A stretch of 46,496 nucleotides of DNA from an uncultured Alistipes sp. (lineage in GTDB: Bacteria; Bacteroidota; Bacteroidia; Bacteroidales; Rikenellaceae): assembly GCA_949286165.1 (NCBI GenBank), contig CASDZK010000030.1, forward strand, positions 1 through 46,496, given 5' to 3'. This document shows, piece after piece, positions 23,590-31,905 of this stretch (positions are counted from its first letter, which is position 1; each line of letters opens with the position of its first letter). The notes beneath the pieces were generated by a model. It ran no database searches. It saw only the letters and a list, made by a program, of their open reading frames with translations, and was not told the DNA's origin. The position numbers were made by a program, and so were the translations under genes.

Positions 23590-24994
23590 CGGCCAGCCGC
23601 TTCAAAATGTTATTCATTCGAGCAGCTGTCTGCCGCCCTTGCCGGATACGGTCCGGCATACCGATACCGTCGCGGATGTTGCCCGCAAGAATCAGGCCCG
23701 GATAACGCTTTTCAATGCTGTCGATGGAATCGTAACGTTGCGCCGAATCGGCTTCATATTGCGGGATGGCCTTTTCATGCCGGAAAATCCGGAACAGATC
23801 GTAAGGGGTATCGGCCGGAATGTTCAAAACCGTTTCCATCTCCTTGCGTACCAGCTTTTCCATTTCCCGGTCGGAATACGCCAACAGTTCGGGACGTTTG
23901 ATTCCTCCGATAAACAGGGAATAAAGCGCGCCGTGCTCCGGAGCACGGCCGGAAAAGCAGGAGGAAGGGAACAAGATGCCCAATACGTCCCGTTTCTCGA
24001 CGGAAGGAAGCAAGGCTCCGAAAGCGGGCCGACTGTACCCTACCGTTTTTTTCAAGCCTACGCTGACTTGTACGATGCCTGCATATTTCAAGGCCCGGAT
24101 CGCTTGCATATATTCCGGATCGGCAAAAGGCAACAATGCAGGTACGGCGTATCCCCCGACGGCGGTAATTATTCCCCGGGAAGAGAGTCGTTCGGGTTGT
24201 CCGTCCCGAAAGAAGGAAACGGTCCAACCGTTTCCTTCCGGTTGCAGGACCGTTTCGGCCGCCCGCATGAAAAAGCGGACTTCTCCGGCCAATCGGCCGG
24301 AAACCATGGCTTCGTACAATGCCCGGGGCAAATGTCCCAGACCGTTTTCAGCAGAAAAGACCTCTTTGGTCACTTTTTCGTCCCCGGGCTTTTTCGGTTC
24401 TTTGCGTTTTGCCACGGCTCCGCGGATGAAACTGCCGTACGTCTGTTCCAGATTATACAGTTTCGGCAAGGCGAAACGGGTTGTCAGCCTGTTCGGATCG
24501 CCCGCATAAATTCCCGAAATAAAAGGATCTACGGCATAATCGACGAAAGAGCGCCCCAAACGGCGGGCGGACAAGGCGGCGACGGATTCGTTCGGATCCG
24601 TCCCTTTGGCCCGGAACGGTTCGCCCAATACCCGTAACTTATCTTTGAAAGCGAACAGAGGCGTGGTAACGGCGCTGACCGGCCCGGAAGGAAGCGGGTG
24701 CAGGCCGCCGTTCTTGTAAATCAAGCGTCTTTTCGATGCTTTTCGGGCTATTTCGAGCCGGCAGAGCCCTTGCAGCTCTTCGAACAATTCGACCGTTTCC
24801 AGGTTGGATAACACGCCCGTATTGGGACCCGATTCGAAAACGAATCCGTTCTCTTCGAAAGTGGCGATCTGTCCGCCTGCCCTGTCGTCCCGTTCTACGA
24901 CGGCCACGCGGCGTCCGGCTTTCGCCAGATAGTAAGCCGCCGTAAGTCCGGTAATGCCGGCTCCGATTATTGTAACGTCATATAATGGTTGCAT
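23573..24994 (-). CDS. hemG: Protoporphyrinogen oxidase, HemY-type flavoprotein
   Basis: A 473-aa FAD protein. The dinucleotide fold is 'TIIGAGITGLTAAYYLAKAG' at the N-terminus, followed by 'VVERDDRAGGQIATFEENGF'; the C-terminal FAD-binding segment is 'LAGNIRDGIGMPDRIRQG'. The length and motifs match HemY-type protoporphyrinogen IX oxidases. Characterised members use O2, which is unexpected beside O2-independent HemN in a likely anaerobe; another acceptor may serve. It starts 13 bp after hemN and overlaps the small membrane gene by 17 bp. Confidence 0.9.
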   Translation of the reverse strand: MQPLYDVTIIGAGITGLTAAYYLAKAGRRVAVVERDDRAGGQIATFEENGFVFESGPNTGVLSNLETVELFEELQGLCRLEIARKASKRRLIYKNGGLHPLPSGPVSAVTTPLFAFKDKLRVLGEPFRAKGTDPNESVAALSARRLGRSFVDYAVDPFISGIYAGDPNRLTTRFALPKLYNLEQTYGSFIRGAVAKRKEPKKPGDEKVTKEVFSAENGLGHLPRALYEAMVSGRLAGEVRFFMRAAETVLQPEGNGWTVSFFRDGQPERLSSRGIITAVGGYAVPALLPFADPEYMQAIRALKYAGIVQVSVGLKKTVGYSRPAFGALLPSVEKRDVLGILFPSSCFSGRAPEHGALYSLFIGGIKRPELLAYSDREMEKLVRKEMETVLNIPADTPYDLFRIFRHEKAIPQYEADSAQRYDSIDSIEKRYPGLILAGNIRDGIGMPDRIRQGRQTAARMNNILKRLADAENQ

Positions 24995-25007
24995 ATTTAC
25001 TCAGTTT

Positions 25008-26375
25008 CTATAAAGGTTTGGAATAGGAACGGCCTCCGGATTCGTACAACGGATCGAAAACGGCGGCTACGTTACGCACGAACATCTGCCCTTCCGGAGT
25101 CATCTCGATTCCTTCGTCCGTACAAAAAACGATGCCGTCTCGTTCGAGTTCTTCCAGACGCCGCCGGTCGAACGACAACCGCGACACGATTTCTTCCGGA
25201 GAAACGCCGTAAAAATCGGCCAGCTCTTTCCATACGATGCGTTCGTTGCACATCAGGCGGGTAATGACCTCCCGCGTCAATTGCAATACGGGCGAAAGTT
25301 CATATCCGCGTTCCACAGCCCACCGCCCCGAACGGATATCGGTCACGTAGCGGTCGATGTCTTTGGTGTTCTGGGCATAGGCGCAGGAAAGTTGGGTAAT
25401 GCCGGAAACACCGAAGGCGTAAACCTGTCCGGTCGTCCGACGGGTGCAATATCCCTGAAAATTCCGGTGTAGCCGTTTTTTCAGAAAAGCGTCGTACAAT
25501 TCGTCGTCTTCGCGAACGAAATGGTCCAATCCGATAGAACGGTATCCCGCCTCGTTCAGCAACCGCGTCGCCCGCAAAAACATCTGTCGTTTTTCTTCTT
25601 GTTCGGGCAGACCTAAAATTTCCAGCTTTTTCATGGAAGGGTTTACCCACGGGACATGGGCGTAAGAAAACGTGACGATGCGGTCGGGCTGCAAAGTCGC
25701 GGCCTTGCGGATCGTGTTCTCGAATCCTGCCGCCGTTTGCAGGGGCAAACCGTAGATGAAGTCGAGATTGACTGAAATGCCGCGGCTGCGCAAAATCGCG
25801 AAGATCTCTTCCGCAGGCAGCAGAGAAGGACGACGATGGACGGCGTTCAGCACGTTTTCGTCAAAATCCTGAATGCCGATGCTTACCCGATTGAACCCCG
25901 CTTCGGCAAGCGATTCCCAATAAGCGCCGTCGAGATATCCCGGATGACATTCGATGGCGATTTCCGGCCGGTCGATGACGTCGAACTCTTCCAATACGGC
26001 ATCATTTAAAGACTTCAGTACATCCGGCGGCAACACGGTAGGGGTTCCGCCGCCGTAGTGGATTTGCGATACCCGGCGGGAACGGTCGAGCCGGGAAAAC
26101 ACACGCTTCATTTCTTCCCGTAACGTCCGGACATACTCTTCCACCCGCACTCGATCGCGGATAGGATAGGAATTGCATCCGCAATAATGACATAAATGCC
26201 GGCAGAAAGGGATATGAAAATACACCGAAATATGCCGGGGTTCCTGACTATTGGACCTGTCCAATGCCCGTTCATACGCTTCATTTCCGAATCGTCCGTC
26301 GAAAAAATTGGCCGGCGGATAACTGGTGTAGCGGGGAACGGGAACATTGTATTTTGCAACGATACGACTATCCAT
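25008..26375 (-). CDS. hemN: Oxygen-independent coproporphyrinogen III dehydrogenase
   Basis: A 455-aa radical SAM enzyme of the true HemN group. The N-terminal 'PVPRYTSYPPA' tract and the cluster motif 'CRHLCHYCGC' (C58, C62, C65 plus C67) distinguish it from HemW-type relatives, which lack the fourth cysteine. 'HYGGGTPTVL' and 'VSIGIQDFDENVL' follow as in HemN, and the C-terminal HemN domain carries 'TREVITRLMCN'. It decarboxylates coproporphyrinogen III to protoporphyrinogen IX with two SAM. It overlaps the permease gene by 8 bp. Confidence 0.95.
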   Translation of the reverse strand: MDSRIVAKYNVPVPRYTSYPPANFFDGRFGNEAYERALDRSNSQEPRHISVYFHIPFCRHLCHYCGCNSYPIRDRVRVEEYVRTLREEMKRVFSRLDRSRRVSQIHYGGGTPTVLPPDVLKSLNDAVLEEFDVIDRPEIAIECHPGYLDGAYWESLAEAGFNRVSIGIQDFDENVLNAVHRRPSLLPAEEIFAILRSRGISVNLDFIYGLPLQTAAGFENTIRKAATLQPDRIVTFSYAHVPWVNPSMKKLEILGLPEQEEKRQMFLRATRLLNEAGYRSIGLDHFVREDDELYDAFLKKRLHRNFQGYCTRRTTGQVYAFGVSGITQLSCAYAQNTKDIDRYVTDIRSGRWAVERGYELSPVLQLTREVITRLMCNERIVWKELADFYGVSPEEIVSRLSFDRRRLEELERDGIVFCTDEGIEMTPEGQMFVRNVAAVFDPLYESGGRSYSKPL

Positions 26376-27570
26376 GAATCCTCTTCTTTTTAAACATTAC
26401 GACGGCATAGACGACGGCTATGGCAGCCAACACCGTTTCGAACAGGAAAAGACCCGAATATCCTAAAGAATCCGCTACCCGTCCGCTGCTTACGGCCAGC
26501 AACATGCTGCTGAGATGGGTTAAAACGGTCTGAAGCGTAAAGTCGGTTCCTTCCCGTCCGGGACGTACATAATCCATTGCCGTCGTATAGACGATGACGG
26601 TGGACATGCTGTAACTGCCCCAAATCAAGGCTATGCCTGCATATAAAGCAAAAGTAGTGAAATTATTGTGCGAAAAGAAGAAAAAATAAGCGGCAGAAAG
26701 GAAGACCATGCATGCAAAAGCGATACGCGACCGGTAACGGCCTAATTTCCGGACCACGATACCGCCGACAAAGGAGCAGCAAAAACCGGTCAGAGGACCG
26801 ATAATGCCGGAGATGAAACCGATTTGCTGAATGGTATATCCCTTGTCCACCATGTAGGGCCGCAACATGGATAAAATACCGATCAGCCCGGAATAACAAA
26901 GGAAAAGAAAACCGATCTGTTTCCAAATGTTTTTCTGGCGAAAAAACAGGAGCAGGTCGTCCTGCGTGGCTTTCGGCCGAGCCGTTTCCACACGGACATC
27001 TTCCGGTTTCAGAAACAACAGCGGCAAAAGAGCGATCAGTACGAACAGAGCCAAATACGGCAGGATCACGTTCCATCCCATCTGTTTGAAAAGCAACAGC
27101 AAGACACCGCTGCCGATCAGTGTTCCGGCGAAACTTCCCATGGACTGCATGCTGTTTACCAGACTTTTGTCTTTGCGGCTGAAACTGCGGACCGCCAATG
27201 CGTCGGTGGCGATATCCTGCGTGGCGGAAGCGATGAAGGAGGCCAGGGTCAGACCGATAATGAGCGGCATGTTGTTTTTGAGTTCGAGCATGGAAATCGT
27301 CAGGATAATCGCAGCATAACAAAGTTCCGACGAGATAATCCAACGGCGGTAGCTGCTCAACGAAGAGGTGTGGCGATCGACGAAAGGCGACCAGAGAAAT
27401 TTCAATAACCAGGGCAGTTTAATGAGTTGTACGGCTCCGATAACGGTCAGCGAGAAAGCTTCCTGCCGCATCAATACGGGAATGACCGTACTGAAAAAGC
27501 TCATCGGAATGGATTGGGCCACATACAGACTGAGGAAGGTGGATAATTTGGCTACGTCGTGTTTTTTCAT
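26368..27570 (-). CDS. MFS permease (AmpG / RhtX-FptX-like)
   Basis: A 400-aa membrane protein with about twelve hydrophobic spans in two six-helix halves split by a charged loop near 190-215. The N-terminal 'SLYVAQSIPMSFFSTVIPVL' and 'KLPWLLKFLWSPFVDRHTS' resemble AmpG and the siderophore permeases RhtX/FptX of the major facilitator superfamily. Those relatives import muropeptides or ferri-siderophores across the inner membrane. Placed 13 bp after a TonB-dependent receptor and overlapping hemN, it would carry the receptor's cargo into the cytoplasm; porphyrin as cargo is inference. Confidence 0.8.
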   Translation of the reverse strand: MKKHDVAKLSTFLSLYVAQSIPMSFFSTVIPVLMRQEAFSLTVIGAVQLIKLPWLLKFLWSPFVDRHTSSLSSYRRWIISSELCYAAIILTISMLELKNNMPLIIGLTLASFIASATQDIATDALAVRSFSRKDKSLVNSMQSMGSFAGTLIGSGVLLLLFKQMGWNVILPYLALFVLIALLPLLFLKPEDVRVETARPKATQDDLLLFFRQKNIWKQIGFLFLCYSGLIGILSMLRPYMVDKGYTIQQIGFISGIIGPLTGFCCSFVGGIVVRKLGRYRSRIAFACMVFLSAAYFFFFSHNNFTTFALYAGIALIWGSYSMSTVIVYTTAMDYVRPGREGTDFTLQTVLTHLSSMLLAVSSGRVADSLGYSGLFLFETVLAAIAVVYAVVMFKKKRIHG

Positions 27571-27583
27571 CTTGTTGTTTGTT

Positions 27584-29710
27584 TCAAATGGTCAGGGAAA
27601 GTTCCGCTCCTACGGTAAAGGGCCGACCTTTTTGGATATAAGAGTTGCCGAGCGCTTCGAAATAGAAGGCGGAATAACGGGTGTTCGTTATGTTTTTGAA
27701 CCAGGCCGACAAAGTATAACGGCCTTTCATGATGGAAATTCTTCCGTTGAGCGTATTGTAAAAATTCTGAACGGCACTGTTCGCATCGTTCCAATAAAAG
27801 CGACCCAAACCGGTATATTGCAGACTGAACAGAATCCGGTCGTAATATTTGCATCTGATGTTGGAAAAGACGTAGTCGAGCCGGACGGACAAGGTATTTC
27901 GCGGTACGTAAGGCAAATAATGGCCGCTGTAATCCGTTTCGCCCGATGTATATTTTTTAAAAACGGCATGCGTATAACCGTAGTCGGTCCGAAGATTCAA
28001 CGTGGAAACAATGTTCCATACGGCTGAAAATTCGACACCTTTGCTGACCGACCGCGCTGCATTTTTCAGCAACGACCCTTTTCCTGTGGAAAGAGGCTGG
28101 TAAACCTGTTGGTCGAACCAGTCGATATAGAAACAGGCCAGATCGGCCGTCAGCCGGTTATTCCAAAAATTCAACTTGACGCCGGCTTCGTAATTCCAAC
28201 TGTATTCCGGTTTAAACGTCCGTTCTTCGACCGTTTCGAAAGAGGTATTGAATCCTCCGGCTTTGTAGCCTTTCGTAACCGTCGCATAGAATAAAGCCGT
28301 CCGGGGCAATCGGTATTGCAGGGAAATCTTGGGCGTGACCTGATTATGGCTCAGCCGACTTTCGAACCGATCGACGAGCGAAGTTTCCCCGGCGGCTATT
28401 CTATAATAATCGAACGAAGTTTCGGCATATTCCTGGTCGTACCGTACTCCGGCCGTTAACGAAAGCCCCTTACAGAACAGGTTGTTATACGTCGCTTGCC
28501 CGTAAACGGCGAAACCGTAACGGGGCGAACGGTAAAACTTGTCCGTGGTAAATTCGTCGGGCACGGCTTCTTGTCCGTACTCCATCGCGACTTCGCTGTC
28601 GAAAGCCTGGTAAAAACCGAACACCCCTCCGATCCACGATACTCTTCGCGTTTCCGCGTTACGCAACTCGATTTCCTGAGAAATCATGTTCTGCGTTTCT
28701 TTCTGGTTGATATAATACAGGTTTCGGGGAGAAAAATCCTGGTCGATCCCCTGGTGGTCCGAAGAGTATTGGTGGCTGGTCCGGGAAGTGAACATGAGGT
28801 TTCTCCCCGTCCGGTTGAGCAACAGTCCGTTCGAAGCGAGCCGGCGGCGATAGAAACTGGTCCGGTTGTAGTTTACCGGCTCGACGATGCCGGTTTCCGG
28901 ATCGTACAGACAATAAGGATACCCGGACTGGTCAGAATATTCGAAATTGGAAATCAGGTTCACGTCCCACCCGTTATTCCTGTAACGCAGCCGGACACGT
29001 CCCCCGCCGGAATTCAACCGGTCCGCCCGGCTGCCGTCGTATTCGTTCCGGAAAAAGCCCCCGTTATGTTCGTAATTGCCGGAAACGGCATATCCGAACC
29101 GGTCATTGAAGCGTCCGTAATGGGAAACGGAAGCCCGTATCTGGTCGTAATTTCCGTACGACACCTGCAGGCCGGTTCCGTCGTGGGTAAGCGGGGATTT
29201 GGTCGATACATTGATGATACCTCCCATCGTGTTGCGTCCGTACAGCGTTCCCTGAGGCCCCCGCAATACTTCGATGTGGTCGATTTCGGAAAAATCGAAA
29301 TCGAACGACGATTTTTCGAAAAAGGGAATCCCGTCGACATATAACCCTACGGAAGGCGAATTGATGCGGGAACCGACGCCCCGGATATAAACGGGAGAGG
29401 TCAGTTTGGTTCCGTAATCGGGCATGAACATATTGGGAACGATCAAACTGAACTCTTTGATTCCGGTCAGGGTATTCAATTTCAGGTCACGGGACGACAC
29501 ATAGGAAGAGGCCGAGGGGATTTCCCGGATCTGACTCCCTTCCTTGCGGCTGATGACCGAAATATCCTCGGTTATGATCTGGCGGATAGTATCGCTGTCG
29601 TAATCCGTTTCCGATGCAGAAACCGATTGCCCCCGCACCGTAAGAAACGGAAATAAAAAAAAGCCGCACATTACCGTTATCATGTGCCTGCCCGCCGTGC
29701 CTACACCCAT
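27584..29710 (-). CDS. TonB-dependent outer membrane receptor
   Basis: A 708-aa receptor with a signal peptide (~1-28; a start at M10 is also possible). The plug domain spans ~45-172 and ends in 'VLRGPQGTLYGRNTMGGIIN' (148-167). The 22-strand barrel follows, with 'KGYKAGGFN' and a C-terminal 'TVGAELSLTI' strand. It lacks the N-terminal carboxypeptidase-regulatory-like domain and SusD partner of glycan receptors, and I do not see the FRAP/NPDL motifs of classic haem receptors, so the ligand is more likely a siderophore or other porphyrin-like compound. First gene of the six-gene haem operon. Confidence 0.9.
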   Translation of the reverse strand: MGVGTAGRHMITVMCGFFLFPFLTVRGQSVSASETDYDSDTIRQIITEDISVISRKEGSQIREIPSASSYVSSRDLKLNTLTGIKEFSLIVPNMFMPDYGTKLTSPVYIRGVGSRINSPSVGLYVDGIPFFEKSSFDFDFSEIDHIEVLRGPQGTLYGRNTMGGIINVSTKSPLTHDGTGLQVSYGNYDQIRASVSHYGRFNDRFGYAVSGNYEHNGGFFRNEYDGSRADRLNSGGGRVRLRYRNNGWDVNLISNFEYSDQSGYPYCLYDPETGIVEPVNYNRTSFYRRRLASNGLLLNRTGRNLMFTSRTSHQYSSDHQGIDQDFSPRNLYYINQKETQNMISQEIELRNAETRRVSWIGGVFGFYQAFDSEVAMEYGQEAVPDEFTTDKFYRSPRYGFAVYGQATYNNLFCKGLSLTAGVRYDQEYAETSFDYYRIAAGETSLVDRFESRLSHNQVTPKISLQYRLPRTALFYATVTKGYKAGGFNTSFETVEERTFKPEYSWNYEAGVKLNFWNNRLTADLACFYIDWFDQQVYQPLSTGKGSLLKNAARSVSKGVEFSAVWNIVSTLNLRTDYGYTHAVFKKYTSGETDYSGHYLPYVPRNTLSVRLDYVFSNIRCKYYDRILFSLQYTGLGRFYWNDANSAVQNFYNTLNGRISIMKGRYTLSAWFKNITNTRYSAFYFEALGNSYIQKGRPFTVGAELSLTI

Positions 29711-29765
29711 CGTTTTGTCCTTTGAATTATTGCCGGTTTCCGACCCTTCCGGACAGGAAACCGTA

Positions 29766-29773
29766 CAAATGTA
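29766..29773 (-). promoter_or_regulatory. -7 element of the receptor/haem operon
   Basis: On the minus strand TACATTTG matches TAnnTTTG, 55 bp upstream of the receptor start. The expected -33 position is occupied by the left arm of an inverted repeat rather than by TTTG. Confidence 0.6.
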
Positions 29774-29790
29774 GCAAAAAAAAACAAAAT

Positions 29791-29826
29791 TATACTTTTT
29801 TCAGATTGAAAAGTTGAAAAAGTATA
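29791..29826. promoter_or_regulatory. Inverted repeat, candidate operator
   Basis: TATACTTTTT (29791-29800) and AAAAAGTATA (29817-29826) are a perfect 10-bp inverted repeat 16 nt apart; pairing extends through TCA/TGA with one extra T. Its left arm falls at the -33 region of the haem operon promoter, and the whole repeat lies between the receptor and dnaG. It does not resemble a Fur box. Confidence 0.45.
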
Positions 29827-29907
29827 AAATTATCCTCTTTCAGGGCTGGCCGACCATTTCTTTTTTCCGGAAAAAATAACGAAATTTACGCCGTTTTCAA
29901 TACCGTT

Positions 29908-31899
29908 ATGATCGATAGAGCCACCGTAGATAAAATATATGCAGCCGCCGATATCGTGGATATCATCAGCGATTTCGTTTCTCTGAAAAAGAAAGGGATC
30001 AATTATCAGGCGTGTTGCCCGTTTCACAGCGAAAAAACCCCTTCTTTCGTCGTTTCGCCGGCCAAAGGGGTATATAAATGTTTCGGCTGCGGCAAAGGAG
30101 GCAACGCCATCAGTTTTGTCATGGAACACGAAGGCATGACCTATCAGGAAGCCCTGAAATACGTCGCCCGCAAGTACGGAATCGAAGTGGTGGAAAAAGA
30201 TTACACGCCCGAACAGAAAAAAGAAAACGAGGCGCGGGAGAGCATGATGCTGGTCAATCAATACGCGCAGGACTATTTCAAAAAACAACTGCACCAGTCG
30301 GGAGAAGGTCGGAACATCGGATTGAGTTATTTTCGGGAAAGAGGATTTACGGACGCCATCATCGAACGTTTCGGATTGGGATATTGCCCTGCTGCCGGGG
30401 ATGAATTTTCCCGAAAAGCAGTCGCTGTCGGATACAGGGAAGAATTCCTGGTCAAGACGGGGCTGACGATCAAACGGGAAAACGGAAGTTATTACGACCG
30501 TTTTGCGGGTCGGGTCATGTTTCCGGTCCATTCCCTGAGCGGACGGGTTATCGCTTTCGGGGGGCGGATTATGCGCACCGATAAAAAGACGGCGAAATAC
30601 CTCAATTCGCCGGAATCGGAAGTCTATCACAAGAGCAATACGCTATACGGCATATATTTCGCCAGAAAATCGATTACCGAACAGAAACGGTGTATTCTGG
30701 TGGAGGGATATACGGACGTGCTTTCCATGTTCCAGTCCGGCATAGAAAACGTGGTGGCCTCTTCCGGAACCTCCCTGACGTTGGAGCAGATACGCCTGAT
30801 CCTGCGTTTCACGAACAACGTGACGGTCATTTACGACGGCGATTCCGCGGGAATCAAGGCTTCCATACGGGGTATCGACATGCTGCTGGCGGAAGGAGTG
30901 AACGTGCGGGTGGTACTGTTGCCCGACGGGGAAGACCCCGATTCTTTTGCCAAAAGCAGGACAGCGACTCAGTTGAACGAGTTTATAGAAACGCATGAAA
31001 CGGACTTCATAACCTTCAAAACCAACCTGTTGCTGGAAGAGGTAAAAAACGATCCGATCGGCCGGGCGGAGGTAATCTCGGATATCGTAAATTCCATCAG
31101 CGTCATACCCAATTCGTTGATACGGGATCAATATCTCAAAGAGTGCAGCCATTTGCTGGACGTCGATTATACGTTGATAAGCAGCGAAGTAGAAAAAAAG
31201 ATCGCGGTCCGCACATCCGGGAAAGCCGGACGGGAAGTTTGGGAAAACAGACAAAAGAAAGAACGGTATCTGCAAAGGAAACAAACCGGGAAGGAGGAAA
31301 AAACGGTAACGGCTTCTCCTGTTTCGCCTGTCCACGAATTCGACGAGCTGGAACGGGAAATCGTATCTTATTTGCTGAAGTACGGCGCCCGGAATTTCTA
31401 CTTCCAGGAACGGGACGCCGAAGGGAGACTTCAGGAACCCATTGCCCTGAACGTAGCCGAAACCATCATCGAAGAACTCGAAATAGACCATATCGAACTT
31501 CGGAATCCGGTTTATAAATCCGTATTCGAAGAATACACGCGATTGTTGAAAGAATCGGAGGGAAAGCAGGTCGATATTCATCGGTTCATCAATCACGCTT
31601 CGGTAGAAATCTCCCGTTTTGCCGTAGATGTGGTAACGAAAGACGAGGTTTACCGGCCCAGCAGAATATGGTCCCGTTTCGAAGACAATATCATATCCGA
31701 GGCCGAAAATCTGGACATTGCCGTTCCTAAAGTGATCGCTGTGTACAAATTGAAAGTCCTGAGCGATCTGACCCGGGGACTGTTCGTCCGGATGGAAGCG
31801 TCGGCGAGCGAGGAAGAAACGCTCGAACTATTGCGGGCCGTCAAATCCCTCGACGATTCCAGAAAAGTCATTTGCCAGAAATATTCCCGAATTTTGTAA
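29908..31899 (+). CDS. dnaG: DNA primase
   Basis: A 663-aa primase that makes RNA primers at the replication fork. The CHC2 zinc-binding domain has ligands C37, H40, C58 and C61 ('CCPFHSEKTPSF' and 'YKCFGCGKGGNAISF'). The central RNA-polymerase domain follows, with the Toprim acid in 'EGYTDVLSMFQSG' near 264 and 'YDGDSAGIKAS' downstream. The C-terminal helicase-binding region is divergent, as usual. priA begins 6 bp after the stop, so the two replication genes are co-transcribed. Confidence 0.97.
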   Translation: MIDRATVDKIYAAADIVDIISDFVSLKKKGINYQACCPFHSEKTPSFVVSPAKGVYKCFGCGKGGNAISFVMEHEGMTYQEALKYVARKYGIEVVEKDYTPEQKKENEARESMMLVNQYAQDYFKKQLHQSGEGRNIGLSYFRERGFTDAIIERFGLGYCPAAGDEFSRKAVAVGYREEFLVKTGLTIKRENGSYYDRFAGRVMFPVHSLSGRVIAFGGRIMRTDKKTAKYLNSPESEVYHKSNTLYGIYFARKSITEQKRCILVEGYTDVLSMFQSGIENVVASSGTSLTLEQIRLILRFTNNVTVIYDGDSAGIKASIRGIDMLLAEGVNVRVVLLPDGEDPDSFAKSRTATQLNEFIETHETDFITFKTNLLLEEVKNDPIGRAEVISDIVNSISVIPNSLIRDQYLKECSHLLDVDYTLISSEVEKKIAVRTSGKAGREVWENRQKKERYLQRKQTGKEEKTVTASPVSPVHEFDELEREIVSYLLKYGARNFYFQERDAEGRLQEPIALNVAETIIEELEIDHIELRNPVYKSVFEEYTRLLKESEGKQVDIHRFINHASVEISRFAVDVVTKDEVYRPSRIWSRFEDNIISEAENLDIAVPKVIAVYKLKVLSDLTRGLFVRMEASASEEETLELLRAVKSLDDSRKVICQKYSRIL

Positions 31900-31905
31900 G
31901 GTGCG

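Noticed and set aside
27584..29710. Receptor as a SusC-type glycan transporter
   Set aside because: No SusD gene follows, no carboxypeptidase-like N-terminal domain is present, and its operon partners are haem genes.
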